Below are positions 1 through 6,261 of a stretch of 13,918 nt of DNA, in pieces (the stretch's first letter is position 1; the number at the start of each line of letters is the position of its first letter). Both the position numbers and the translations under genes were made by a program. The stretch is taken from NCBI GenBank assembly GCA_016763235.1, contig JAESUE010000095.1, forward strand, positions 1-13,918, written 5' to 3'. The notes under the pieces are model-generated. The model ran no database searches, was not told the DNA's origin, and worked only from the letters and a program-made list of their open reading frames with translations. This stretch comes from Pseudomonadales bacterium. Lineage in GTDB: Bacteria; Pseudomonadota; Gammaproteobacteria; Pseudomonadales; UBA3067.

Positions 1-770
1 AAGCCCATGATTTTTTCTTTGCGGGCCAACATACCCAGCATTCCTTCCTCTGCTTGATCAGGAGAGGTGAAGCCTTGAATCATTTCCATTGCGGCTTCAT
101 TAGCACCGCCGTGTAATGGGCCACGCAGCGAACCAATGGCCGCTGTAACACAAGAATGCATGTCAGATAAGGTAGACGCACAAACACGCGCGGTAAAAGT
201 GGATGCATTAAATTCGTGTTCAGCATAAAGAATCAGCGACACATGCATCACCTGTTCATGCAGAGCATTCGGCTTTTCATCATGCAACATATGTAAAAAA
301 TGACCACCGATGGAGTCATCATCTGTTTCCACTTCAACGCGTACGCCATCGTGAGAAAAACGATACCAATAGCAAATAATACTAGGGAAACACGCCAGCA
401 TACGATCAGTTGCTTTGCCCTGTTGCGCAAAGTCAGTTTCTGTTTCAAGGTTACCAAGCATAGAGCAACCGGTGCGAATAACATCCATTGGGTGCGCATC
501 AGCTGGAATGCGTTCAAGTACTTCTTTAAGTGCATCAGGCAAGCCGCGCATAGCACGAAGCTCGATTTTATAGGCATCTAATTCTGCCTGGGTGGGTAAC
601 TCACCCTTCAAAATCATGTAGGCCACTTCTTCAAACTGGCAAGTTTCAGCCAAATCTTTCACATCATAACCGCGATAAGTTAAGCCTGAACCAGACTTAC
701 CGACAGTAGACATCGCTGTTTTACCTGCAACCTGCCCACGAAGACCTGCACCACTTAATACTTTTGCCAC
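1..770 (-). CDS. prpC: 2-methylcitrate synthase, C-terminus cut by window edge
   Basis: Condenses propionyl-CoA with oxaloacetate to 2-methylcitrate, the first step of the methylcitrate cycle in the cytosol. About 256 codons are visible. The N-terminal pattern SGAGLRGQVAG followed by TVGKSGSGLTYRGY (residues 6-34) is typical of PrpC rather than of housekeeping citrate synthase. Citrate-synthase signatures follow: AEHEFNAST near 183-191 and GPLHGGANEAA near 217-227, with His220 an expected active-site histidine. The last catalytic region lies beyond position 1. The start is a GTG at 770, chosen because AGGAG lies 8 bases upstream and because the family pattern begins there; the first in-frame ATG would remove 19 conserved residues. 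It lies 65 bp downstream of prpB in the same direction, so it is probably the third gene of the gntR-prpB-prpC operon. The assignment is firm. Confidence 0.95.
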   Translation of the reverse strand, partial: MAKVLSGAGLRGQVAGKTAMSTVGKSGSGLTYRGYDVKDLAETCQFEEVAYMILKGELPTQAELDAYKIELRAMRGLPDALKEVLERIPADAHPMDVIRTGCSMLGNLETETDFAQQGKATDRMLACFPSIICYWYRFSHDGVRVEVETDDDSIGGHFLHMLHDEKPNALHEQVMHVSLILYAEHEFNASTFTARVCASTLSDMHSCVTAAIGSLRGPLHGGANEAAMEMIQGFTSPDQAEEGMLGMLARKEKIMG

Positions 771-835
771 TGGATATTCTCCTGAATATATTATTTTTTA
801 ATGATTAGTTGTAGTTAAAAGAAAGAATCTATTCC

Positions 836-1714
836 TTATTTGTTTTTGCCTTCCGCAAACAAGGCATCCAGCTTGCTCTCATAGTCGTGATAACCAAGAT
901 AATCGTAAAGGTCCATTCGAGTCTGCATGGTATCTACTACCGCTTTTTGATCGCCAGTTTCAAGAATGGATTGATAAACATTTTCTGCTGCTTTGTTCAT
1001 AGCACGAAAGGCGCTTAGCGGGTAAAGAACCATGCTCGCACCCCACTCACCAAGTTCTTTCTTATTCCACAGCTCAGTTTGACCAAACTCTGTAATATTG
1101 GCAAGAATAGGCACATCCAAAGCATCAGCGAAAGCACGGTAATGCTCTTCTGTTTTAACTGCTTCAGCAAAAATCCCATCTGCACCAGCAGCCACGTATG
1201 CTTTTGCACGCGCAATTGCGGCCTCTAAACCTTCTTGAGCAAAAGAGTCGGTTCTAGCCATGATGAAAAAATCCGGATCAATTCGCGCGTCAACAGCCGC
1301 TTTAATTCGGTCGACCATTTCCTCGGTAGAAACAATTTCTTTATTAGGGCGGTGACCACAACGCTTTTGAGCAACTTGATCTTCCATATGTACAGCAGCT
1401 GCACCCGCTTTTTCCATATCACGAACAGTTTTTGCGATATTAAATGCGCCGCCCCACCCCGTGTCTATATCAACTAACAATGGCAGATCACAAGCAGACG
1501 TAATTCGTTGCACATCAACTAGCACATCATTCAGAGACGTCATCCCCAAATCAGGCAAACCATAAGAGGCATTGGCCACTCCCCCACCGGATAAATAAAT
1601 AGCTTGATGGCCGATTTTTTTAGCCATCATCGCTGTATAAGCGTTAATGGTGCCAACAACTTGTAAAGGTTTATTGTCGGCCAAGGCCTGACGGAAATTT
1701 TTACCTGCGCTCAT
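836..1714 (-). CDS. prpB: 2-methylisocitrate lyase
   Basis: Cleaves 2-methylisocitrate to pyruvate and succinate, the last step of the methylcitrate cycle. The 292-residue length is usual for PrpB and much shorter than isocitrate lyase AceA. Visible family marks are SGGGVA (42-47), VDIDTGWGG (81-89, metal and substrate site), and the catalytic loop KRCGH (117-121) with Cys119 as the expected catalytic acid. The PrpB-like loop is followed by RPNKEIVSTEEM. The ATG at 1714 has AGGGG about seven bases upstream. The gene lies 72 bp after gntR and 65 bp before prpC, all on the minus strand. A hairpin-forming repeat (1753-1782) sits in the gap before it. Other members of the isocitrate lyase/PEP mutase superfamily are less likely given the prpC neighbour. 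Confidence 0.96.
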   Translation of the reverse strand: MSAGKNFRQALADNKPLQVVGTINAYTAMMAKKIGHQAIYLSGGGVANASYGLPDLGMTSLNDVLVDVQRITSACDLPLLVDIDTGWGGAFNIAKTVRDMEKAGAAAVHMEDQVAQKRCGHRPNKEIVSTEEMVDRIKAAVDARIDPDFFIMARTDSFAQEGLEAAIARAKAYVAAGADGIFAEAVKTEEHYRAFADALDVPILANITEFGQTELWNKKELGEWGASMVLYPLSAFRAMNKAAENVYQSILETGDQKAVVDTMQTRMDLYDYLGYHDYESKLDALFAEGKNK

Positions 1715-1752
1715 GCTTTCCCCTCTTATGATTTTCCACTATAACTTATTAA

Positions 1753-1782
1753 GTAACTATTCAGCTCACCCTGAGTAGTTAC
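1753..1782. repeat. 12-bp stem hairpin built from a dispersed repeat end
   Basis: GTAACTATTCAG and CTGAGTAGTTAC form an inverted repeat with one mismatch (a G-T wobble on one strand) around the six-base loop CTCACC, between gntR and prpB. The left arm plus loop, GTAACTATTCAGCTCAC, recurs exactly at 6519-6535, and its first 12 bases recur in reverse orientation at 4054-4065. It is therefore probably a remnant of a mobile or dispersed repeat rather than a dedicated terminator; no T-run follows on either strand. Within the prp transcript it could still act as a processing or stability hairpin. Confidence 0.75.
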
Positions 1783-1786
1783 CTTA

Positions 1787-2449
1787 TTAATAACCCGCTA
1801 ATTTCGTTTCTATATTATTCTTTGAATAGGATATATGACGGCGCATCAGCATCTCAGCTAGCTCCTCGTCTCGATTAGAAATGGCTTGAACTATATGTTT
1901 ATGTTCGTCAAACGCAGTAGCCACCCTTGGCCCCGCCATACCAAGCTGAACGCGATACATGCGAACCAGATGATAGATGCCGTTAATGAGCATAGAAATA
2001 AGATGACTATTCTTGCTGCCGAGTATGATCCTATAATGAAAGTCGAGATCGCCGGCTTCCTGATAGTAGGAGTCGCCAGTTTTTACTTCTTGGAAATGCG
2101 TATTCAGCAAGCTGTTTAAGTCAGTTATTTCCTGGTCCGTCATGTTTTTAGCTGCCAACCTTGCCGCCATGCCTTCAAGAGATTCTCTGACTTGGTAAAG
2201 TTCCCGCAAACCCTCAGGCGTTAAAGCGACGACTCTCGCCCCAATATTGGCTTTACGTTCAACAAGATGGCAAGACTCTAAACGGTTAATGGCTTCTCGT
2301 ATTACAGAGCGGCCTACTGCATATTTTGTCGACAATTCAGTTTCATTCAGCTTTGAGCCAGGCTTAATAGCGCCTTCTACGATGTCTTTTCTAAACTGAA
2401 AAAATGTTTTGTCTGCGACCGTAACAGCCCGTTCTGTAAAATATGCCAT
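1787..2449 (-). CDS. prpR: GntR family (FadR/FCD type) regulator, probable methylcitrate operon regulator
   Basis: A 220-residue transcription factor with an N-terminal winged helix-turn-helix (about 14-74; YAVGRSVIREAINRLES at 43-59 is the recognition region) and a C-terminal FCD ligand-binding domain (about 80-210). Candidate FCD metal ligands are Asp134, His138, His183 and His205. The ATG at 2449 is preferred. A TTG at 2470 would add seven residues but has no better ribosome site, and the domain starts after the ATG; neither start has a strong Shine-Dalgarno. It is the first gene of the operon with prpB and prpC and has TGTCGACA palindromes around its own promoter, so it probably represses itself and prp genes until a methylcitrate-type ligand is present. 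The symbol is by analogy with other GntR-type prp regulators; it is unrelated to the sigma54 activator PrpR of enterics. Confidence 0.82.
   Translation of the reverse strand: MAYFTERAVTVADKTFFQFRKDIVEGAIKPGSKLNETELSTKYAVGRSVIREAINRLESCHLVERKANIGARVVALTPEGLRELYQVRESLEGMAARLAAKNMTDQEITDLNSLLNTHFQEVKTGDSYYQEAGDLDFHYRIILGSKNSHLISMLINGIYHLVRMYRVQLGMAGPRVATAFDEHKHIVQAISNRDEELAEMLMRRHISYSKNNIETKLAGY
2326..2335. promoter_or_regulatory. Third TTGTCGACAA palindrome, inside gntR
   Basis: A perfect 10-bp palindrome identical to the upstream operator at 2531-2540. It lies in the gntR reading frame, where it encodes Leu-Ser-Thr just before the recognition helix. Its centre is 152 bp from the promoter-proximal copy. 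It may be an auxiliary intragenic operator or a coincidence of codon choice. Confidence 0.35.
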
Positions 2450-2478
2450 GAGAGCTAATATTATCGCCAATATTCAAG

Positions 2479-2486
2479 TGTCGACA
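2479..2486. promoter_or_regulatory. Promoter-proximal operator TGTCGACA
   Basis: An 8-bp palindrome immediately downstream of, and sharing one base with, the -10 box of the gntR promoter, so it covers the likely transcription start. Its GT-CG-AC core fits the GT...AC palindromes bound by GntR-family proteins. Occupancy would block the promoter, consistent with autorepression. Confidence 0.6.
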
Positions 2487-2514
2487 ATATAGGCGCATAT
2501 AGTACACCGGTCAA
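2486..2514 (-). promoter_or_regulatory. Sigma70-type promoter of the gntR-prpBC operon
   Basis: On the minus strand TTGACC (-35, at 2514-2509) is followed after exactly 17 bases by TATATT (-10, at 2491-2486). The expected start of transcription is near 2479, about 30 bases before the gntR ATG. No comparable promoter was seen in the short gaps before prpB or prpC, so this probably serves all three genes. Confidence 0.65.
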
Positions 2515-2530
2515 CATCAAACCCCTTAGA

Positions 2531-2540
2531 TTGTCGACAA
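2531..2540. promoter_or_regulatory. Upstream operator TTGTCGACAA
   Basis: A perfect 10-bp palindrome upstream of the -35 box. Its centre is 53 bp, about five helical turns, from the promoter-proximal TGTCGACA, so proteins bound at both would face the same side of the DNA and could cooperate or loop. Confidence 0.6.
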
Positions 2541-2555
2541 AATTGCTTAAAATAC

Positions 2556-2611
2556 AGACAAAAATCAGATAAAAGCCGTGAAAGGCGCCTTTCTAAATAA
2601 AGACAAAAATC
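2556..2611. promoter_or_regulatory. Palindrome and direct repeats upstream of the gntR promoter
   Basis: AGACAAAAATC occurs twice (2556-2566 and 2601-2611, same orientation, 45 bp apart) on either side of the perfect 14-bp palindrome GAAAGGCGCCTTTC (2580-2593). This lies between the end of the SDR gene and the gntR promoter. The palindrome has no loop, so it is more likely a protein site than a terminator. The role is unknown; a second regulator of the prp operon is one possibility. Confidence 0.3.
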
Positions 2612-2675
2612 CTTAACTACTTGATTTAATGGCAGTGTCTTTTGGTGAATAGCCTCAACATACAGCCAAAAATAA

Positions 2676-3482
2676 CTACTGCTGCCCAAGTTCCTTGGTA
2701 TACATCATCTTTTTCCCAGCTTTTCGAATTAGAACTCTCGGCATAAAACGCATCAAAAAACTTCCCACTTTATTCGAAGTACCTGGGATGCAAACCACTT
2801 TTCCTGCCATAAATTCCTGATATGCAATTGCAACAATTTCATCTGCAGGCATGGTAAGCGCCTTCACATTACCGCCAATAAGGGAGTGCTCATTTTTAGC
2901 CGTGGACTGAAAGCCAGTAGCGGAAACGCCGGGGCAAAGCGCCATAACCTGCACCCCAAAGGAAGCCACTTCTTCTACCACAGCCTCCGTTAGAAAAAGA
3001 ACATAGGCTTTGCTGGCGCAATAAGTTGCTAAATAAGGGCCAGGAGAAAATGCCGCCAAGGACGCAACGTTCAATATTTTCCCTGAACGCCTTGCCACCA
3101 TATCTGCAACGAATAAACGCGTCATATGAGTCACCGTAGCAACGTTTAATTGCACCAAATTCAACTCATCCTGAAGGTCATTCTCTGCAAACTTCCCGTA
3201 GTTTCCAAAACCGGCATTATTGATAAGAATATCAACGTGAACTCCTTCTGTTTTAAGCTCATCGTAGAGTTCTTGCGGGGCAGTGGAAACAAAAAGATCT
3301 TTAGGCTTCACAAGAACATCAATGCCATGTGCATTTCTTAATTCATCAGCCAATTCTTCTAGTTTATTTTCACTACGAGCAACGAGAATTAGGTTATAAC
3401 CATCTTTAGCAAATATTTTACTAAACTCATAGCCAAAACCCGAAGAAGCGCCGGTTATAAGCGCGGTTTTATTATTATTCAT
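2676..3482 (-). CDS. Short-chain dehydrogenase/reductase (DltE/COG0300 type)
   Basis: A 268-residue NAD(P)-dependent oxidoreductase of the classical SDR family. The Rossmann glycine motif TGASSGFG is at 10-17, NNAG at 88-91, the catalytic Ser141, and the YxxxK pair Tyr154 and Lys158. The PG motif follows at 184-185. Arg36 after the second strand (LVARSE) suggests NADP preference, which is an inference. The C-terminal 40 residues are basic and hydrophobic, as in COG0300 proteins related to acyl or steroid reductases, and could touch the membrane. The ATG at 3482 has AAGGA about seven bases upstream. It lies 226 bp upstream of gntR in the same direction, but that gap contains a separate promoter, so it need not belong to the prp operon. 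The substrate cannot be told from sequence. Confidence 0.9.
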   Translation of the reverse strand: MNNNKTALITGASSGFGYEFSKIFAKDGYNLILVARSENKLEELADELRNAHGIDVLVKPKDLFVSTAPQELYDELKTEGVHVDILINNAGFGNYGKFAENDLQDELNLVQLNVATVTHMTRLFVADMVARRSGKILNVASLAAFSPGPYLATYCASKAYVLFLTEAVVEEVASFGVQVMALCPGVSATGFQSTAKNEHSLIGGNVKALTMPADEIVAIAYQEFMAGKVVCIPGTSNKVGSFLMRFMPRVLIRKAGKKMMYTKELGQQ

Positions 3483-3504
3483 AAGGCTTCCTTTGCGTAA
3501 TTGA

Positions 3505-3729
3505 TTGCTGGTTCTACTTGGTGTGATTTTTACTCTGGCGCAATTTAGCGATGTATTCCTAGTACTCCGCTATGAAGATGTTGCGCTTGAGCTTGCTGGC
3601 GCGCGCGACTCCTTCACCACTATTAATTGTATTTGTCGCGGTTGCATTGTGGCGATTACATGTAGCATTTACGCAAGGGTTTTTATCAAAGCGTATCGCA
3701 GGGTATTTTTGGAGTATCAACGACCCTGA
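3505..3729 (+). pseudogene. Decayed fragment of an MFS transporter
   Basis: The first frame reads VLLGVIFTLAQFSDVFLVLR, which resembles the start of the second half of a major-facilitator permease (compare the family pattern FTLGxSSDAFLLLR). The similarity then moves to the next frame, where PLLIVFVAVALW and GFLSKRIAG (compare GxLSDRIGR) continue the same alignment. This implies at least one frameshift near 3580-3620. The region corresponding to the first six helices is missing and the rest breaks down after about 3740. It begins only 20 bp from the start of the divergent SDR gene. The identification rests on remembered family patterns, so it is tentative. Confidence 0.35.
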
Positions 3730-3842
3730 ATCAGAGGAAAGGCGTCAGCAGTGTCTTTCTCAGGCGCAAGTTTTTCTATGCTCACCATGCTGGACTTAGT
3801 ATTTACAAAAGGGCCAAACTCTAAATAAAAAGAGCTAGAAAG

Positions 3843-3931
3843 ATATAGGCCCATAACGTTATGGACAGTGGTTTAGAGGTACGTCTGTTTTTTTACTCGT
3901 AAAGCACGACAACACAGCATAGCGATTCTAT
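3843..3931. repeat. Dispersed repeat, copy A
   Basis: About 90 bp aligned with 13498-13588 in the same orientation at roughly three-quarters identity by eye. Shared blocks include CGTTAT, AGTGG, TAGA, a T-run followed by an AC...GTAA block, CGAC and GCATAGC. It opens with the perfect 14-bp palindrome CCATAACGTTATGG (3851-3864), which is degenerate in the other copy. No reading frame is conserved between copies, so this is a noncoding repeat, perhaps a miniature mobile element or a structured RNA. Confidence 0.6.
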
Positions 3932-3965
3932 ACAAGGCGGAGTAACGAATTCAGAGAAAAATCTG

Positions 3966-4099
3966 TTGTAACACCTCCGCTCACGCTCAAATTCGCGCAT
4001 AACAGCGTTAAAAAATGATCATTGATAGGTATAAACTCAAATTTGAACGCAATCTGAATAGTTACAGAGTTCGCTATATAGTTCGCTGAGGTGTTACAA
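3966..4099. repeat. MITE-like 134-bp element with perfect 12-bp terminal inverted repeats
   Basis: TTGTAACACCTC at 3966-3977 is the exact reverse complement of GAGGTGTTACAA at 4088-4099. Between them are a block shared with 6530-6553 (3979-4002; 22 of 24 bases equal), the palindromes AATGATCATT and TCAAATTTGA, and CTGAATAGTTAC (4054-4065), the reverse of the repeat ends at 1753 and 6519. No transposase is encoded. A non-autonomous element or a nested composite of such elements fits best. Confidence 0.5.
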
Positions 4100-4113
4100 G
4101 CTATTTTGATAAT

Positions 4114-4159
4114 AAGGCTAAAATCGCTATCGCTACAGGTATACCATTGATTTAGCCTT
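4114..4159. repeat. Inverted repeat downstream of the methyltransferase gene
   Basis: AAGGCTAAAATC and GATTTAGCCTT pair over 11 bases with one bulged A around a 23-base loop, about 68 bp past the stop of the minus-strand methyltransferase. There is no T-run, so it is not a standard terminator; it may protect the 3' end or belong to the repeat-rich patch. Confidence 0.35.
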
Positions 4160-4226
4160 GAGAGGAAAGCATGAGTCAGGATTGCCTTTATACCCTAAAT
4201 TAAAAACGCCATGAACGTTACACGTT

Positions 4227-4844
4227 TTATTCTGGCGCAACTGCCGAAATAGTCCTGACAACATCCATATAAATATTTTCAACGCGGGTGATTTTGAAAC
4301 CAGCCTGCTTAACGTTACTCACCGTATCTCTATCCATCGCTGGGCCAATCATGCTGGAAATCGGCGACATCATCTTCATCATTACGTTCATAGGGAAATG
4401 ACTGCTACCCGTGTGCTCAAACATATTAAGCTCACCACCAGGTTTTAATACACGAAGGAGAGACCTCAAGCCATTGACTGGGTCGGGCACTGAACAGAAA
4501 GTACAAGCCGTGAAAACTTGATCAAAGCTATTGTCTTCAAAAGGCATATCATGCACATCCATAATCTGTACATCGATATTACCTTGATAAGCATCAACGC
4601 AAGGCTTGGCACGTTCTGCCATTTTTGGACTGATATCGATGGCAGTAATATCTCTATGATGAGGGAAAAGCTCAATATCAAGCCCCGTTCCTAATGCCAT
4701 AAAGAGTATCTTCTTATCTTCCCCCATGCGAGAGAATACAGCTTTTTTAGTGGGCCCCCAACGCTTTTCAGCGCCCGTGGCCACCATAAGATTATACCCA
4801 AAGGAAAAGCGGTCCCATTTATTTTGCGTTTTAATATCAATCAT
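4227..4844 (-). CDS. Class I SAM-dependent methyltransferase, METTL7/PmtA-like
   Basis: A 205-residue Rossmann methyltransferase. Motif I is ALGTGLDIELFP (50-61), Asp70 in TAIDIS is the expected ribose-binding acid, motif II/III is DVHDMPFEDNSFD (96-108), then CSVPDPV (117-123), RVLKPGG (131-137) and FEH (142-144). The CSVPDPV plus FEH combination is characteristic of the group containing phosphatidylethanolamine N-methyltransferases and METTL7-type thiol methyltransferases. The ATG at 4844 is preferred over a start at 4874: GGGG lies seven bases upstream and the ATG overlaps the stop of the upstream membrane-protein gene by eight bases (ATGATTGA), indicating translational coupling. The protein is methionine-rich near its end. 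The substrate is unknown; a lipid or small thiol is plausible given the membrane-protein partner. Confidence 0.85.
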   Translation of the reverse strand: MIDIKTQNKWDRFSFGYNLMVATGAEKRWGPTKKAVFSRMGEDKKILFMALGTGLDIELFPHHRDITAIDISPKMAERAKPCVDAYQGNIDVQIMDVHDMPFEDNSFDQVFTACTFCSVPDPVNGLRSLLRVLKPGGELNMFEHTGSSHFPMNVMMKMMSPISSMIGPAMDRDTVSNVKQAGFKITRVENIYMDVVRTISAVAPE

Positions 4845-5235
4845 TTGCGAACCCCAGATACTCAGGATCAACACCTGAGATTTTATCGTTCCACTTATAG
4901 GTTAAACGCAGTACTGCTATGCCAATAACAATACCAATAAAGCCAGCCGCACCAAAACTAAGCGCGAACATGGAGGCCAACATGCTAACAACCATGCCCA
5001 CCATCATAATGGTTATCATCAAAGGAACCATTATCTCGAATAAACCGAAGAAATGAATCAGAATTGCACCAGGAAAAACAAACCCCACAGCCATACCCAA
5101 AACCATACCTATAAACATAGCTGAAAACATTCCCCAGGATGGATCAAAAAACCACGCAGAAAATACGGCTACAACCCAGCCGCTCAATATGCACGTAAAA
5201 TAGTCACCCAACTGGAAGTAAAGACGATCGTCCAT
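4837..5235 (-). CDS. Methionine-rich four-helix membrane protein of unknown function
   Basis: A 132-residue protein with about four hydrophobic segments (roughly 13-31, 35-55, 63-87 and 90-109) and a short polar tail. I do not recognise the family. Twelve methionines are present, eleven of them in the middle two segments in spaced patterns (MFSAMFIGMVLGM and a run with IMMVGM). Such spacing is reminiscent of soft-metal or sulfur-handling membrane proteins, but that is an inference, since methionine is also tolerated in helices. Only a weak Shine-Dalgarno (AGGGC about 11 bases ahead) precedes the ATG at 5235. The stop overlaps the methyltransferase start, so the two are co-translated and probably work together. 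An inverted repeat at 5272-5300 lies just upstream. Confidence 0.75.
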   Translation of the reverse strand: MDDRLYFQLGDYFTCILSGWVVAVFSAWFFDPSWGMFSAMFIGMVLGMAVGFVFPGAILIHFFGLFEIMVPLMITIMMVGMVVSMLASMFALSFGAAGFIGIVIGIAVLRLTYKWNDKISGVDPEYLGFAND

Positions 5236-5271
5236 TGTTTAAACTGCCCTGTATAAATAGCATTAAATTTA

Positions 5272-5300
5272 TTATTGTTTACATTCGAGACAAACAATAA
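5272..5300. promoter_or_regulatory. Possible operator upstream of the membrane protein-methyltransferase pair
   Basis: TTATTGTTT and AAACAATAA form a perfect 9-bp inverted repeat with an 11-base spacer, 37 bp upstream of the membrane-protein start in the promoter area. The spacing of half-site centres is about two helical turns, as for a dimeric regulator. No specific regulator is recognised. Confidence 0.35.
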
Positions 5301-5398
5301 AATACAGAAGGTTGCAAACAAGATCAAGTTACAATCAGGCATACATGAAAATCAATTAAGGCATAAGGAACAGCAAAAAAACCAGCACCTTGGCACCC

Positions 5399-5434
5399 GA
5401 GGCAGCTCTAAAAAATGCATTTTAGAGCTGCCTC
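5399..5434 (-). terminator. Perfect 15-bp stem downstream of bluB
   Basis: GAGGCAGCTCTAAAA and TTTTAGAGCTGCCTC pair perfectly around AATGCA, starting 20 bases after the bluB stop. The A/T base of the stem is at the loop end and no T-run directly follows, so it is not a textbook intrinsic terminator, but its strength and position suggest the 3' end of the bluB transcript. A T7 run occurs about 16 bases further on the minus strand (5375-5381). Confidence 0.55.
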
Positions 5435-5454
5435 CAGTTAATACCACTATTCCA

Positions 5455-6204
5455 TTAATTTATTTGAACTGATTGCCAAGGGAAATCTGAATCTTTCTTT
5501 ATTTGATTCACCAAAGAAGAATTACTGGATAATTCATCGCTACCCCATTGGTCGAAATAGACCAGATCTTCCATTGGCATTCTCGGTAGCCAGCCCGCTA
5601 ATTCCAATTCTGGTTTTTGATAAAAATGTTTTACCCGCCCGACACATAGATAGCCAATTGGCACGACGTGATCAGGGAGATTTAAAACGGCTCTCAGTTT
5701 ATCTTCATGCAAAATACTCACCCAACCGACCCCAAGACCCTCAGCGCGAGCCGCCAATAAAATATTTTGAATTGCACAAACACTGCTATAAGTGTCCATT
5801 TCTTTAAAATGTGTTCTGCCAAGCACAACTGGGCCTGAGCGCTCCTTATCACAGGTAATACATATATTAAGTGGGGATTCTAAAATACCCTCAAGTTTCA
5901 AGGAACGATACGCTTCTTGCTTTTCACCCGAAAACATCTCAGCAGCTTCTTGATGAGCCAGTTTGAAAATATCATGAATTTTCTTCCGAACAGATGTGGA
6001 TTTAATAATAATAAAATTCCATGACTGCATAAACCCAACTGACGGCGCATAATGTGCCGCGTATAAAATTCGGCTAATTACTTCATCAGGAATAGGGTCA
6101 GGCAAAAACTGGCCCCTTACATCCCGACGGGAAAAGATGGTTTTATAGAGACCTTTACGGTCAGATTCAGAGATAAGATTGTCTTGTTGCAATGGTAAAT
6201 TCAT
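5455..6204 (-). CDS. bluB: 5,6-dimethylbenzimidazole synthase
   Basis: Fragments reduced FMN with oxygen to make 5,6-dimethylbenzimidazole, the lower ligand of vitamin B12. The 249-residue protein has the BluB form of the nitroreductase fold: SRRDVRGQFLPDPIP (25-39), APSVGFMQSWNFI (53-65) and GLGVGWVSIL (156-165). Asp28 and Ser163 lie at a constant offset of four from Asp32 and Ser167 of the studied Sinorhizobium enzyme, so both key residues appear present. The ATG at 6204 has AAGGGG about seven bases upstream. The C-terminal 28 residues extend past the usual domain end and look like a variable tail. A cobalamin riboswitch in the 5' leader agrees with the function. It stands alone here, without other cob genes. 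Confidence 0.95.
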   Translation of the reverse strand: MNLPLQQDNLISESDRKGLYKTIFSRRDVRGQFLPDPIPDEVISRILYAAHYAPSVGFMQSWNFIIIKSTSVRKKIHDIFKLAHQEAAEMFSGEKQEAYRSLKLEGILESPLNICITCDKERSGPVVLGRTHFKEMDTYSSVCAIQNILLAARAEGLGVGWVSILHEDKLRAVLNLPDHVVPIGYLCVGRVKHFYQKPELELAGWLPRMPMEDLVYFDQWGSDELSSNSSLVNQIKKDSDFPWQSVQIN

Positions 6205-6233
6205 TAGATTCCCCTTTAATGAATATAGATTTT

Positions 6234-6255
6234 AAATAGTGTGTCCACGCTATTT
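6234..6255 (-). promoter_or_regulatory. Leader hairpin between riboswitch and bluB start
   Basis: AAATAGCGTG and CACACTATTT pair with one mismatch around GACA just after the B12 box and upstream of the bluB ribosome site. No T-run follows, so it is not a terminator. It is probably part of the expression platform, pointing to translational rather than transcriptional control; this is inferred. Confidence 0.4.
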
Positions 6256-6261
6256 CTATTT

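Noticed and set aside
248..581. Frames on both strands within prpC
   Set aside because: They are shadows of the prpC reading frame, which is clearly coding.
2474..2689. 71-codon minus-strand frame between the SDR gene and gntR
   Set aside because: It overlaps the promoter, both operators and the palindrome, uses a non-ATG start at the SDR end, and has no recognisable features.
3966..4099. Integron attC site
   Set aside because: The inverted ends and TAAC/GTTA bases look superficially similar, but the R and L box order and GTTRRRY core are not present and no integrase or cassettes are nearby.
4171..4203. 10-codon plus-strand ORF (MSQDCLYTLN) with AGAGG before its ATG
   Set aside because: The ribosome site is good, but no gene follows on the plus strand and it sits in a decayed, repeat-rich patch. 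It is probably chance or a gene-start remnant.
4845..4874. Longer methyltransferase start at 4874
   Set aside because: It would overlap the upstream gene by 38 bases and lacks the GGGG site; the ATG at 4844 has both the site and the coupling overlap.
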